A stretch of DNA of 38,929 nucleotides from Micromonospora orduensis (lineage in GTDB: Bacteria; Actinomycetota; Actinomycetes; Mycobacteriales; Micromonosporaceae): positions 1 to 38,929 of the forward strand of contig NZ_VDFY01000108.1 of assembly GCF_006228125.1 (NCBI RefSeq), written 5' to 3'. Shown one piece after another: positions 18,661 to 27,036 of this stretch (position 1 is its first letter; each line of letters opens with the position of its first letter). The notes under the pieces are model-generated. The model made no database searches and was not told the DNA's origin. It saw nothing but the letters and a program-made list of their open reading frames with translations. The translations under genes and the position numbers were made by a program.

Positions 18661-19041
18661 ATGTTCGGGATGCGGAAAGCGTGGGAACGGGACCTCGGTG
18701 CGGCCGCCGACCAGTTGGTGTCGGCTGACACGCTCGCCTTCGGTGGTGTCGGCATCGCCAACACGCTGCTGCCGGTCACCGAGGCGTACCACCGGGTCGA
18801 GGCCGCCCTCGCCGACCACCCCGAGGAGGTACGCCGACAACTCGACCGGGTGCTGGCCGACGGCACACCCGCCGGCCGGGCGTACGCGGCCACGCTGCTG
18901 GAACGGCTCGATCCGGCCGCCGCCCGGGCGGCGTGGACGTCGCTGCGGGACGACCCGACCGAGTTCACCACGTTCGTCGGATGCGTGATGGGCCGCGACA
19001 CCCTCGGGAACTACGCCACCCAGCGTCTCGCCGCAGCATGA
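18661..19041 (+). CDS. Hypothetical helical protein
   Basis: The 126-aa protein lacks signal or membrane segments. Its Ala/Leu/Asp/Arg-rich, regularly amphipathic sequence suggests HEAT-like helices (an RAYAATLLERLDPAAARAAW helix pair in the middle). ATG 18661 is preceded by GGGTGAGG; an in-frame GTG at 18634 with GGGAG just before it is an alternative. It directly follows repeat copy C. No family is recognised. Confidence 0.65.
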   Translation: MFGMRKAWERDLGAAADQLVSADTLAFGGVGIANTLLPVTEAYHRVEAALADHPEEVRRQLDRVLADGTPAGRAYAATLLERLDPAAARAAWTSLRDDPTEFTTFVGCVMGRDTLGNYATQRLAAA

Positions 19042-19110
19042 TCCATTCGCCGGTCGGCGCTGTCCGATCGGTTCTGCCGTCGACCGGTGACCCGCCGTAC
19101 GTTGCGAGCC

Positions 19111-19977
19111 ATGAGTCCGCCCGTGACCGCGATCCGCCCGCCCCGGCCCGCCACCGTGACCATCGCCTTCTGGCTGCAACTCACCGTGGTGCTGGTCCTG
19201 CTCGGCCTGGCCGCGCTGGTGGCCGTCGAGGCGGTGCACTTCGACAGCCAGATCGACCGCGCGGTGCGGCTGGTGCCGGACGCCGACCCGGCCGAGGTGG
19301 CCGGGGAACGGCAGGGCAATGTCGCCATGGCGCTGATCTTCGGCGTACCGGCGGTGCTGCTCGCGGTGTGGCTGGCGGTTACCGCCGCCCCGGTTCGACG
19401 AGGCGCCAACGTCGCGCGGATCCTGGTCTTCGTCGCCAGTGGCGCGCAACTGCTTGTCTGTTTCGCGCAGTGCTGCTCCGGCGGGTTCCTCGTGCCCCTG
19501 CTGACCACCGCCGAGATGGAGACGGAGCCGCCGGCGGAGTGGGACGAGGAGTGGGAGAGCTCCACGTTCTTCGACACGCTCTACGCCGGCACCGACCCCT
19601 GGGACGATCTGTTCTTCCCGGCGGCAGGGCTGGGCGTACTCACCGTCCTGACGCTCTCCACGGCCGTGGTGCTGCTGCTGGCGCTGCCGCCCGCGAACCG
19701 CTGGTTCGTGCCGGCGACCGCGCTCGCCGAGGCGCACCCCGCCCCCGTCACCACGGCCTGGGCGGTTCCCGTTCCCAGCTACGGCCCGACCGGCTACGGC
19801 TATCCGGGCGTCCCGCTGATGCCGCCGGGCCCGGGTGTGCCGGGCCTCCTACCGCCGGGCCAGCCGGTCCCGCCCGGCTACCTCATCTGCCCCGACCCGG
19901 CCGCGCACCTGACCCCGGGCACGACGGCCGGACCGCCGGCGGCGGCACCGGACGACGCACCCGACGGCCCCCGCTAG
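19111..19977 (+). CDS. Four-helix membrane protein with Pro/Gly/Tyr-rich tail (paralog 1)
   Basis: The 288-aa protein has membrane segments near 17-42, 72-90, 104-130 and 168-193. Segment 3 carries adjacent cysteines (FAQCCSGG) and segment 4 ends in ALPPANRWF. An acidic loop (ETEPPAEWDEEWESS) lies between segments 3 and 4, and a tail of about 95 residues rich in Pro, Gly and Tyr follows. The ATG sits 7 nt after a TACGTT -10-like box, so the message may be leaderless. Two relatives follow at 20734 and 21576. No known function is assigned. Confidence 0.75.
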   Translation: MSPPVTAIRPPRPATVTIAFWLQLTVVLVLLGLAALVAVEAVHFDSQIDRAVRLVPDADPAEVAGERQGNVAMALIFGVPAVLLAVWLAVTAAPVRRGANVARILVFVASGAQLLVCFAQCCSGGFLVPLLTTAEMETEPPAEWDEEWESSTFFDTLYAGTDPWDDLFFPAAGLGVLTVLTLSTAVVLLLALPPANRWFVPATALAEAHPAPVTTAWAVPVPSYGPTGYGYPGVPLMPPGPGVPGLLPPGQPVPPGYLICPDPAAHLTPGTTAGPPAAAPDDAPDGPR

Positions 19978-20059
19978 CTGAGCTGTCGGCCACAGCACCG
20001 CCCTCGCAGGTGCCGAGGATTGTTACCGTCTGCGCCGACGTACCTGGGGAGGTGGTCGG

Positions 20060-20641
20060 GTGGACGCGCTGGTGACGTCCCTGGTGGCGGGCGGCGTGCT
20101 CGCGACGGTGGTGGCCGTCTTGCGGGCCCGACGGGCGGCGACGGCCCGGCCCGGCGGCCGGCCGGCTGAGGCGCCGACCGGCGGCCCGCACCGTCTGGCC
20201 CTGGGCGACCGCGTGCGGATCCGCCAACGGGAGTACGTCGTCAGCGGCACCATCCGCCTCGTCGAGGGGGACTGGAGCTGGGTGCAGCACCTGCTCGACG
20301 ACGAGTCCGGCGGTCGACGCCGGCTCTCCGTGGAGGATGGCCCCGAGTTGGAGCTGGTGCTCTGGACCGCCGAGCCCGGCGCGACCGTCAGCCCGGGCGC
20401 CCCGACGATCGACCTCGGCGGGCGGCGGTACACCTGGTCCGAGACCGGGCAGGCGCGCTACACCGCCATCGGCGAGACCGAGCTGCCGTCGGCCGGGACG
20501 ATGCGTTACCACGACTACCAGTCGGGCGGTGCCGCGCGGCTCTCCTTCGAGGCGTACGGCGAGGAGGGTTGGCGGGTGGCCAGCGGCGACCTGCTCAACC
20601 CCGCCGACCTGGCGATCCGACCCACCACCGAGGAGCACTGA
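20060..20641 (+). CDS. DUF4178 domain protein with N-terminal membrane anchor
   Basis: The 193-aa protein has one N-terminal hydrophobic segment (about 3-22) followed by a basic stretch and a soluble domain. That domain has the DUF4178 pattern: a first half with the GDRVRIRQREYVVSGTI strand set, WSWVQHLLDD and ELVLWT, and a second half with RYTWSETGQARY and MRYHDYQSG. DUF4178 proteins are often coded near stress or phage-shock-type genes, but the biochemical role is unknown. GTG at 20060 follows GGGGAGG. It lies between paralogs 1 and 2 of the four-helix family. Confidence 0.75.
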   Translation: MDALVTSLVAGGVLATVVAVLRARRAATARPGGRPAEAPTGGPHRLALGDRVRIRQREYVVSGTIRLVEGDWSWVQHLLDDESGGRRRLSVEDGPELELVLWTAEPGATVSPGAPTIDLGGRRYTWSETGQARYTAIGETELPSAGTMRYHDYQSGGAARLSFEAYGEEGWRVASGDLLNPADLAIRPTTEEH

Positions 20642-20733
20642 GCCCGGTCGGGTGGAGACGCGCCGGCCTGCCACGGCATGCCTGAGTGGCCGGTTGTCGA
20701 TACGGTGTGGGCGCGATCTAGGGAAGGAGAATC

Positions 20734-21504
20734 GTGGTCGATACCCAGAGCACGCCGGCCCGTCAGCGGCCATCCATCGTGACGATTTCCAGTTACCTGC
20801 TTTTCCTGTTCCTCGCGTGCCAGGTGATCAGCCTGATCATCACGCTCGCCACCATCGGCAAGACGCGGGACGCGATCCGCGACGCGTACGCGGGCAGTTC
20901 CATCGACAACCCCGATCAGGTGGCGGATGTCTTCTTCGCCATCGGGATCGGCAGCGGCATCCTGCTGCTGCTGCTCGCGATCGTGCTGGGCGTGCTGGCC
21001 CTGTTCAACAACCAGGGCCGCAACGGATCCCGGATCACCACCTGGATCGTCGGCGGCATCATGATCTGCTGCACGGGTGGCGGCCTCATCAGTGGTGCGG
21101 CCGGCAGCTTCACCAGCGGCGGGGACACCGCTGGCGGCCCGAGCGGTGAGGAGGTGCAGCGCCGCATCGAGGAGGCTGTGCCGTCCTGGGTCACCCCGGT
21201 CAGCCTGCTGCTGGGCGTGGTCAGCCTGCTCGCGCTTCTCGCGGCGCTGATCCTGCTGGCGCTGCCGAAGGCCAACGAGTTCTTCCGCAAGCCCGCCGCC
21301 GGCTGGGAGCCGCCGACGCCGGGGGCCGCCTACCCGGGCTACCCGCAGACTCCCGGGCAGTCCGCTCAGCCGGGTTACCCGTCGACCGGCGAGCCGGGCT
21401 ACCCGTCGACGCCGGCGCAGCCGGGCAACCCGCCGTCCAGTGCGGACCGGCCGGACGACACCCCGCCGGCCGACCGACCCGGCACGACCCCGCCGTCGAG
21501 TTGA
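20734..21504 (+). CDS. Four-helix membrane protein with PGYP-repeat tail (paralog 2)
   Basis: The 256-aa protein has membrane segments near 12-38, 63-90, 98-122 and 150-178. Like paralog 1 it has a Cys-Cys pair in segment 3 (MICCTGGG) and LPKANEFF closing segment 4. The 75-residue tail repeats PGYP-type units (YPGYPQTPG, QPGYPST, EPGYPST, QPGNPPS), probably disordered and exposed to the cytoplasm. The GTG is preceded by AAGGAG at ideal spacing. The function is unknown. Confidence 0.75.
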   Translation: MVDTQSTPARQRPSIVTISSYLLFLFLACQVISLIITLATIGKTRDAIRDAYAGSSIDNPDQVADVFFAIGIGSGILLLLLAIVLGVLALFNNQGRNGSRITTWIVGGIMICCTGGGLISGAAGSFTSGGDTAGGPSGEEVQRRIEEAVPSWVTPVSLLLGVVSLLALLAALILLALPKANEFFRKPAAGWEPPTPGAAYPGYPQTPGQSAQPGYPSTGEPGYPSTPAQPGNPPSSADRPDDTPPADRPGTTPPSS

Positions 21505-21529
21505 CGGGTCGATAAGCACGACGCCGACG

Positions 21530-21570
21530 ATCCCTCCGATAGGTTGCAACCCGACGCCTACCGGAGGGAT
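21530..21570. promoter_or_regulatory. Hairpin burying the ribosome-binding site of the 21576 gene
   Basis: Arms 21530-21543 and 21557-21570 pair at 13 of 14 positions with a 13-nt loop. The right arm contains CGGAGGGA, the only plausible ribosome-binding site for the GTG at 21576. It may also end the upstream gene, whose stop lies 26 nt before. Either way, translation of the downstream gene should depend on melting or being freed of this structure. Confidence 0.6.
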
Positions 21571-21575
21571 TCGTC

Positions 21576-22226
21576 GTGTCGTACCCCGAATCGGCACCGG
21601 CCCGCCGGCCCGCCGTGGTCCTGCTGGCCACGGCGGTGCTGTTGGTGATGGCGGTCGCCGCGCTCGCGTACACCTTCGTCGACCTGGCGGTGCTGGGGCG
21701 GACGGTCGACGCGTTCCGCTCGGCCGCCGGGGACACGTCGGCGAGCCCGCAGCAGATCGACGAGGTGACGACGCTGCTGCGGTTGTCCGCGGTGCTGACG
21801 GCGGTGGTGGCGGCGTTCTCCGCGGTCCTGCTCGCCGGCCTGGCGCTCGGGCTGCTGGCCGGTCGGCGCGGCGTCCGGGTGGCCACCTGGGTCGTCTGCG
21901 GGCTCGGCCTGCTGGCCGGCTGTTGCAGCGTGGCGGTGCTCGTCGGTGAACGCGCCGCGCCGCTGCGGCTGGGCGACGGCGAACGGGCCACCGCCGAGCT
22001 GCTGGGCCTGCTCGCTGACGCGTACCCGTCGTGGTGGATTCCCGTCAACGCCGGGCTATCCGTGGGGCAGGGCCTCGGTTACCTTGTGGTAGCTACGTTG
22101 CTGGCACTGCCGGCGGCGAACGCCTGGTTCGGTCGACGCCGCCCGTCGGCGCCGACCGTGCCGTCCGCTCCGCCCGGGTTTCCACCCACCCCGTACCAGC
22201 CGCAGCCCCCGTACCCGCCCAGGTGA
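21576..22226 (+). CDS. Four-helix membrane protein with short Pro-rich tail (paralog 3)
   Basis: The 216-aa protein has membrane segments near 11-33, 62-90, 92-115 and 155-182, with Cys-Cys in segment 3 (LLAGCCSVAV) and ALPAANAWF at the end of segment 4. The tail is about 30 residues, PPGFPPTPY followed by Pro/Tyr/Gln. The same layout in paralogs 1 and 2 argues for local duplication. The GTG start is controlled by the hairpin at 21530-21570. The stop lies 9 nt before the SDR gene. Confidence 0.75.
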   Translation: MSYPESAPARRPAVVLLATAVLLVMAVAALAYTFVDLAVLGRTVDAFRSAAGDTSASPQQIDEVTTLLRLSAVLTAVVAAFSAVLLAGLALGLLAGRRGVRVATWVVCGLGLLAGCCSVAVLVGERAAPLRLGDGERATAELLGLLADAYPSWWIPVNAGLSVGQGLGYLVVATLLALPAANAWFGRRRPSAPTVPSAPPGFPPTPYQPQPPYPPR

Positions 22227-22235
22227 GGACCGCCC

Positions 22236-23045
22236 GTGACGCTCGACCCCGCGACCGCCGAGCGACGGGCCCTGGTCACCGGCGCGACAGCCGGCATCGG
22301 TGCGGCGTTCGCTCGACGGCTCGCCTCCGACGGTTGGCACCTGGTGCTGGTCGCCCGGGACGCGGGCCGGCTGACGGAGCTGGCCGCCGACCTGGGGTCC
22401 CGGCACGGCCGCGAGGTGGAGACGCTGTCGGCGGACCTGTCCACCGACGACGGCTGCGACGCCGTCGAGCAGCGACTGAGCAGCGGTAGCCCGGTGCACC
22501 TGCTGGTCAACAACGCAGGCATCAGCCTCAACAAACCGTTCCTCCGCTCCACCGCGGAGGACGAGGCACGCCTGCTGCGGCTCAACGTGCACGCCGTCAT
22601 GCGACTGACCCTCGCAGCGCTGCGACCGATGACCGAACGGCACGATGGGGCAGTGATAAATGTCTCTTCCGTTGCAGGGTTCGGCGCGGTGATGCCTGGA
22701 TCGACCTACTCGGCCAGCAAGGCGTGGGTGACCAACTTCAGCGAGTCTGTCGGCCAGTCCGCACGTCCGTACGGGGTGCGGGTGATGGCCCTCTGCCCCG
22801 GCTACACCCGCACCGAATTCCATCAGCGGGCTGGCATCAACATGTCGAAGACACCTGAGTGGATGTGGCTGAAAGCCGAGGACGTGGTCGACGAAGCCCT
22901 GCGTGACCTGGGCAAAGGCAAGTTGGTAAGCATCCCGGCGTGGAAGTACAAGGTGGCCGTCGCCGGTCTGCGGCACGCGCCGCGCCGGCTGCTCCAGGTG
23001 GTCGCGCGGGACACCCGCGGCCGGATCGGTCGCGACGAGCGCTGA
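22236..23045 (+). CDS. Short-chain dehydrogenase/reductase (SDR)
   Basis: This 269-aa classical SDR has the cofactor loop TGATAGIG (15-22), ARD at 40-42 (Arg suggests NADP(H)), NNAG (92-95), catalytic Ser near 144, and Tyr158 with Lys162 (YSASK). The family oxidises or reduces alcohols, ketones or lipids; the DltE/YqjQ-like subgroup fits the C-terminal sequence. The substrate is unknown. GTG 22236 follows GTGAGGA and lies 9 nt after paralog 3, so co-transcription is likely. Confidence 0.88.
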   Translation: MTLDPATAERRALVTGATAGIGAAFARRLASDGWHLVLVARDAGRLTELAADLGSRHGREVETLSADLSTDDGCDAVEQRLSSGSPVHLLVNNAGISLNKPFLRSTAEDEARLLRLNVHAVMRLTLAALRPMTERHDGAVINVSSVAGFGAVMPGSTYSASKAWVTNFSESVGQSARPYGVRVMALCPGYTRTEFHQRAGINMSKTPEWMWLKAEDVVDEALRDLGKGKLVSIPAWKYKVAVAGLRHAPRRLLQVVARDTRGRIGRDER

Positions 23046-23213
23046 GCCGCCGCACTCGTTCGATCCTCGGTCGTCGCCGTGACAACGTTGGCGCGCCGCA
23101 ACCGGCCCGGTCGCTCAGCGTAGTCGTACATAGCCAACCATCGGTCCCTCGTCAGCCTGATCGGGGTGGGCCGTCCACACGGCGTCCAGACTTGCGCAGT
23201 AACCTCTATCGCC

Positions 23214-23753
23214 ATGGGGGACCACGACGACCTGCGTAAATTCATTACCGACCTGGCCGTGGTGCACGGACGGGTCGTGCTGTCCTCGGGGCGCGAGGCA
23301 GACTGGTACGTCGATCTGCGACGTGTCACGCTCCATCACCAGGCCGCTCCGTTGGTCGGTCGAGTGTTGCTCGACCTCTGCGCCGACTGGGAGTACGACG
23401 CCGTCGGCGGACTCACCCTGGGCGCGGACCCTGTCGCGCTCTCGATGCTGCATGCCGCCGCTCCGACCGGTCGCGCTCTGGACGCCTTTGTGGTGCGCAA
23501 GGCGGGCAAGGCGCACGGTCTGCAGCGGCGGATCGAGGGACCGGAGGTGGCCGGCCGCCGCGTGTTGGCGGTGGAGGACACGTCCACGACGGGCGGGAGC
23601 GTGTTGACCGCGGTCGAGGCGCTACGTGAGGCCGGAGCGGAAGTCGTGGGCGTGGCGGTTATTGTTGATCGAGGCGCCGGCGACGCGGTGCGAGCCGCCG
23701 GATTGCCGTACCGGGCGGCCTATACGTTGGCTGACCTCGGCCTTGTGGCGTAA
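23214..23753 (+). CDS. pyrE: Orotate phosphoribosyltransferase
   Basis: The 179-aa enzyme joins orotate and PRPP to make OMP in pyrimidine synthesis. The PRPP loop reads VLAVEDTSTTGGS (about 123-135), and a Lys-rich catalytic loop with RKAGKAHGLQRRIEG precedes it (about 98-112). Length and sequence fit the actinobacterial short form. ATG 23214 is 8 nt after a TAACCT -10-like box (23200-23205), suggesting a leaderless message; a GTG at 23166 in frame is less likely. The rest of the pyr genes are not here, as in M. tuberculosis where pyrE also lies apart. Confidence 0.92.
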   Translation: MGDHDDLRKFITDLAVVHGRVVLSSGREADWYVDLRRVTLHHQAAPLVGRVLLDLCADWEYDAVGGLTLGADPVALSMLHAAAPTGRALDAFVVRKAGKAHGLQRRIEGPEVAGRRVLAVEDTSTTGGSVLTAVEALREAGAEVVGVAVIVDRGAGDAVRAAGLPYRAAYTLADLGLVA

Positions 23754-23771
23754 AAATTTGCCGATTCGGAT

Positions 23772-23785
23772 CTGCTGATATGCAG
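23772..23785. promoter_or_regulatory. Possible ArsR operator
   Basis: CTGC-TGATAT-GCAG is a small perfect inverted repeat, framed by GATC on each side, in the 66-bp gap just before the ArsR gene. ArsR/SmtB repressors usually bind such repeats over their own promoter. The match is short, so this is tentative. Confidence 0.4.
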
Positions 23786-23819
23786 GCGGATCGATGCTGC
23801 TGGTGGAAGGATGGAATAC

Positions 23820-24188
23820 GTGGGAACTGCGTTGGCCGAAATGACTATGCCTCAGATCTCGCCGCTTAACGGCGAGCCGATCGAACGTGCCGATGCCGAG
23901 CGTCTCGCGGGGGTCCTCAAGGCCCTTGCCGATCCTGCTCGGCTGCGGCTGCTCAGCCTGATCCAGTCGGCCCCCGAGGGCGAGGCGTGCGTCTGTGACC
24001 TGACCGCACCCCTCGGCCTCTCCCAGCCGACGGTCAGTCACCACCTGCGCATCCTCACCGAGGCTGGCTTGCTGCAGCGGGAGAAGCGCGGTGTCTGGGC
24101 GTACTACAGCCTGGTCCCGAGTGCGATCGCGACGATCGCGGACCTGCTGACCCCGCCGCGCAAGCGGGCCACCAAGAAGGCCCGCTGA
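23820..24188 (+). CDS. ArsR/SmtB-family metalloregulator
   Basis: The protein is 122 aa from GTG 23820. A winged helix (about 25-105) has the ADPARLRLLSLI start, the metal-site stretch EACVCDLTAPLGL in helix 3 (CxC pair as in ArsR and CmtR-like proteins), and recognition helix SQPTVSHHLRIL. The CVC pair could bind a thiophilic metal such as arsenite, Cd or Pb. The ribosome-binding site GGAAGGA (23805-23811) fits GTG 23820 better than the ATG at 23811, which it overlaps. No metal transporter is adjacent, so the targets are elsewhere or the sensor is only self-regulating. Confidence 0.88.
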   Translation: MGTALAEMTMPQISPLNGEPIERADAERLAGVLKALADPARLRLLSLIQSAPEGEACVCDLTAPLGLSQPTVSHHLRILTEAGLLQREKRGVWAYYSLVPSAIATIADLLTPPRKRATKKAR

Positions 24189-24201
24189 CGTAGGCGCTGC
24201 G

Positions 24202-24224
24202 CACCGTCCCACTCCGGGACGGTG
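24202..24224. terminator. Terminator after the ArsR gene
   Basis: CACCGTCCC-actcc-GGGACGGTG is a perfect 9-bp stem with a 5-nt loop, 13 nt after the stop at 24188. Confidence 0.75.
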
Positions 24225-24310
24225 TCCGGTGGCGAGCCAGGGGTGGCGCCACCGGTCGCTGATACCTGCTCGTCCCCGGCCGCACCGCCGGAGGCCGGGT
24301 CCGACATGCC

Positions 24311-24346
24311 GACGGCCGACCCCCGCACCAGGGGGCCGGCCGTCGT
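24311..24346. terminator. Terminator for the dedA gene (convergent)
   Basis: A 15-bp stem (24311-24325 with 24332-24346) has one mismatch (24320/24337) and a 6-nt loop, 12 bp beyond the 3' end of the dedA gene. The 86 bp between the two hairpins hold only further short GC palindromes and no gene. Confidence 0.75.
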
Positions 24347-24358
24347 CGTACCCGGTCC

Positions 24359-25171
24359 TCAGCGGTCCTGGCCGTGCTCCGGCCGCCGCCTGTCGTGCTC
24401 GTTGTCGTGGTCGAACGCCTCGCGGACCGCGTCCACCGCGCCGGCGGCGCTGGCCGCCGCGACCACGGCGACCGCCTCACCGCGCTTACGGGCCCGCCGG
24501 TCACGCAGGAACTCGAAGAAGATCGGCAGCACCGAGATCACGATGATCAGGGCCACCACCGGCAGGATGTAGTGGTCGATCTTGTCGCCGATCGCCTGGT
24601 AGATCCGGTCGGCCAGCAGGTAGCCGATCAGCAGGATGCCGTCCACCCAGAGCACCGCGCCGACGATGTTCCAGATCAGGAACTGCCGGGCCGGCATGCC
24701 CAGCGCACCGGCGACCGGGTTGAGGAAGGTGCGGACGATCGGGATGAAGCGCGCCAGCACCACGGCCTTCGCCGGGCCGAACTTCTGGAAGTAGTACTCG
24801 GCCTTCTCCACGTACTCCTTCTTGAAGAGCCGCGAGTTCGGCCGCTCGAACATCGGCCGCCCGTACCGCGATCCGAGCCAGTGCCCCAGCTGGGCACCGA
24901 CGATCGCGCAGATCGGCCCACCGATCAGCAGGCCGACCAGGGAGAGCCGGGTGCCGTCGCCGAAGATGGCGTCCGCCACCGGCGAGGCCGCCACGCCGGC
25001 GAGGAACAGCAGCGAGTCCCCCGGAAAGAAGAAGCCCACAAGCAGGCCGGTCTCGGCGAAGAGGATCACCCAGACGCCGATCAGCCCGAAGGTCTGCAAC
25101 AGCTCCTTGGGGTCGAGCGGGTTCAGGGCGACGCTCTCCGTGAGAGCGCGGGTCTTCTCAGCTGTGTCCAC
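24359..25171 (-). CDS. DedA-family membrane protein
   Basis: The 270-aa protein has the DedA/SNARE-associated core (PF09335 type): the ETGLLVGFFFPGDSLLFLAG stretch in the first membrane region (about residues 40-59), a GRPMFERPNSRLFKKEY loop, and the FIPIVRTFLNPVAG amphipathic stretch (about 142-155) with its conserved Arg and Pro. It has five to six hydrophobic segments and a charged tail. DedA proteins support membrane homeostasis; several are undecaprenyl-phosphate or phospholipid transporters. GTG 25171 is preferred: a TACCCT -10-like box (25185-25180) lies 8 nt before it, as in leaderless genes. Confidence 0.88.
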   Translation of the reverse strand: MDTAEKTRALTESVALNPLDPKELLQTFGLIGVWVILFAETGLLVGFFFPGDSLLFLAGVAASPVADAIFGDGTRLSLVGLLIGGPICAIVGAQLGHWLGSRYGRPMFERPNSRLFKKEYVEKAEYYFQKFGPAKAVVLARFIPIVRTFLNPVAGALGMPARQFLIWNIVGAVLWVDGILLIGYLLADRIYQAIGDKIDHYILPVVALIIVISVLPIFFEFLRDRRARKRGEAVAVVAAASAAGAVDAVREAFDHDNEHDRRRPEHGQDR

Positions 25172-25250
25172 GGCCACAAAGGGTACCGAAGGCGCAGCCT
25201 CGGGCCGCGCCGGACCGGGCCTTCCCACCCACCCGCGCCGCCACGAACGA

Positions 25251-25287
25251 CGGTGCCCCGCCGACCAGCGTGGTCGGCGGGGCACCG
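25251..25287. terminator. Terminator of the first LPITG surface-protein gene
   Basis: A perfect 17-bp stem (25251-25267 with 25271-25287) with a 3-nt loop lies 16 bp past the stop of the leftward gene at 25303. Confidence 0.8.
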
Positions 25288-25302
25288 GTGGTGCGGGGTG
25301 GA

Positions 25303-26856
25303 TCAGGCGACGAAGCGGGTCCGGCGGCGCTTGGCCACCAGGAAGCCGCCGACGCCCGCGGCGAGCAGCAGAGCGCCGATGCCGGCGATCAGGCCGGTCG
25401 ACTGGCCGGTGATCGGCAGCGCGCCACCGTCACCACCGCCCTGACCGCCGGCGGCGTTCACCAGGATCTTGGCGGTGTCGTTGGCCGGCTTCAGGTCCTC
25501 GTAGAAGCCGCCCTCGCACTCGCACGGCACGTTGACCTTGACCGTGCCGGTGGCGTTGGCGATGACCTTGTCGATCCGGAACGTGAACTCGCCGGTCAGC
25601 TCCTCGCCGGCCGGGGCGAACGGACCCGGGTAGCAGCGGTAGGCGGCGGCACCCGGGGTGCCCGCCTCGTCCCACTCGGCGTCGTTGCCGGTCCGCGGTG
25701 CGCACTCGAACGGCACCTCCACGGCGGTGGTGCCCTTCGGGACCGTCACGTCGACGAAGGTCACGTCGGAGCCACTGCGGAGGTGGTCCAGCGTCGCCGG
25801 GCCGTTGTTACGGAAGCCCAGCGGGACGGTCAGCACGGCGCCCTTCTTGCCGGTGAGCGTGGCGCCGATGGCCTCCAGGTCAGCACCGTTCTTGCCGGTG
25901 ACGTCGACCGTCAGTCCACTGAAGTTGTTGTTGGGGTCGGTGTCGGTCTGCACGGCGCGCCTCTGCTTGGAGGGCACCGCCTCCAGGGACAGCGTCCTCC
26001 CGGTGCCGCGCCGAGCCTTCTCGGCGCCGGCCTCCTCGCGGACGCCGAGAAGGTCCTCGAAATCGGCCGGAGTCATGAACCAGGCGTTGCTGTACTCGCG
26101 CCCCGGCGCGTACGTGTCGGTCGCCAACTCGTAGTTGAGGGCAGCCGTAACGCCCTGGCCAGCTGGGATCTTCTCGTCAAACTCGCAGGCGAGCAGGAAG
26201 TCCTCGACATAGAGGCAGTTGTCGAACCGCTCCTTGGTCCGGATGCCGTAGTCACTGTCGAACATGACCACGACGCCGTCGACCTCGGTCGTGCCGGCGT
26301 TGAGCACCGTCAACGGGGCCTGGAACTTGCCGCCGGGTGCCGCCGTCACCGTGGTGTCCGGCCCGCCTGCGAGGTCCACGCCCTCACCGATCCGGATGCG
26401 GGAGGTGTAGTCCGCGATCTGCTTGTTGGCGGCCTTGATGCTGATCTTCAGCGCACCGGTGTCGCCGTTGGCCGCCTTGTCGGTCGGCGCGATGACAACC
26501 GAGCCCAGGAAGCCGCCGTACAACTCGTCGACGGCGATCGGGAACGACTCACGGCAGAGCAGCACTCCCTCACCATCGGCCGCGCACTCATCGGCGCGCT
26601 CGCCGGCCAGGGCGATCTTGCCAGCCAGGCTGCCGTAGTCGTAGCGGACCGAAACCTCGTTGAGGACGGTGGACTCACTGCTGTAGAGCGACGGCGACCG
26701 AACGACGCCTGGCGAATCCGCGGCGACGGTGACGTCCTCGAAGTACATGTCGAACTCGGCTGCTGGAGCGGCGAGGGCCGGGCTGGCGGAGGCGGCGACG
26801 AACGCGCCTGCTACGCCCAGGCCGGCGAGCCAGCGCCGGGTGGAGTGGGTGAGCAT
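25303..26856 (-). CDS. LPXTG-type cell-wall surface protein (paralog A)
   Basis: The 517-aa protein has a signal peptide at 1-30 (RR, hydrophobic core, ALA-A cleavage) and a large extracellular region that looks beta-rich. Eight cysteines fall in close pairs (C-x10-C near 90-100, C-x9-C in the NCLYVEDFLLACEF stretch, a wider C...C pair, and PCEC). The end is LPITG at 480-484, a hydrophobic segment and KRRRTR, the standard sortase signal. The NxGxxTLD and GEGVDLAGGP stretches recur in its relative at 28653. It faces away from the ECF sigma gene at 27037. The function is unknown; a covalently anchored wall protein is the strong reading. GGAGGAA precedes the ATG. Confidence 0.88.
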   Translation of the reverse strand: MLTHSTRRWLAGLGVAGAFVAASASPALAAPAAEFDMYFEDVTVAADSPGVVRSPSLYSSESTVLNEVSVRYDYGSLAGKIALAGERADECAADGEGVLLCRESFPIAVDELYGGFLGSVVIAPTDKAANGDTGALKISIKAANKQIADYTSRIRIGEGVDLAGGPDTTVTAAPGGKFQAPLTVLNAGTTEVDGVVVMFDSDYGIRTKERFDNCLYVEDFLLACEFDEKIPAGQGVTAALNYELATDTYAPGREYSNAWFMTPADFEDLLGVREEAGAEKARRGTGRTLSLEAVPSKQRRAVQTDTDPNNNFSGLTVDVTGKNGADLEAIGATLTGKKGAVLTVPLGFRNNGPATLDHLRSGSDVTFVDVTVPKGTTAVEVPFECAPRTGNDAEWDEAGTPGAAAYRCYPGPFAPAGEELTGEFTFRIDKVIANATGTVKVNVPCECEGGFYEDLKPANDTAKILVNAAGGQGGGDGGALPITGQSTGLIAGIGALLLAAGVGGFLVAKRRRTRFVA

Positions 26857-27036
26857 GTGGGGATTCCTCCAAGTGGGGGATTCAGGTGCAGCCTGCGGAT
26901 CTTAAGGAATCGCTAAGGTTCAGTGCCGCCCCTGATCACCGCCCGCTCGGCAAGACGAACCGAAAGGTTGATCACGGTCACCGCAACGTTCAGGCCGCCC
27001 GGTTCCGTCATCTGAGGCAGGAGCCCGGGAGGTGCA

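Noticed and set aside
24225..24310. Possible small gene between the ArsR and dedA terminators
   Set aside because: Only short GC palindromes and no start with a ribosome-binding site; both flanking hairpins belong to the convergent genes.
26857..27036. ECF-type autoregulatory promoter for the sigma factor
   Set aside because: GGAAC/CGTC-like words occur, but no pair at a convincing 15-17 bp spacing matched a similar pair upstream of the LPITG genes.
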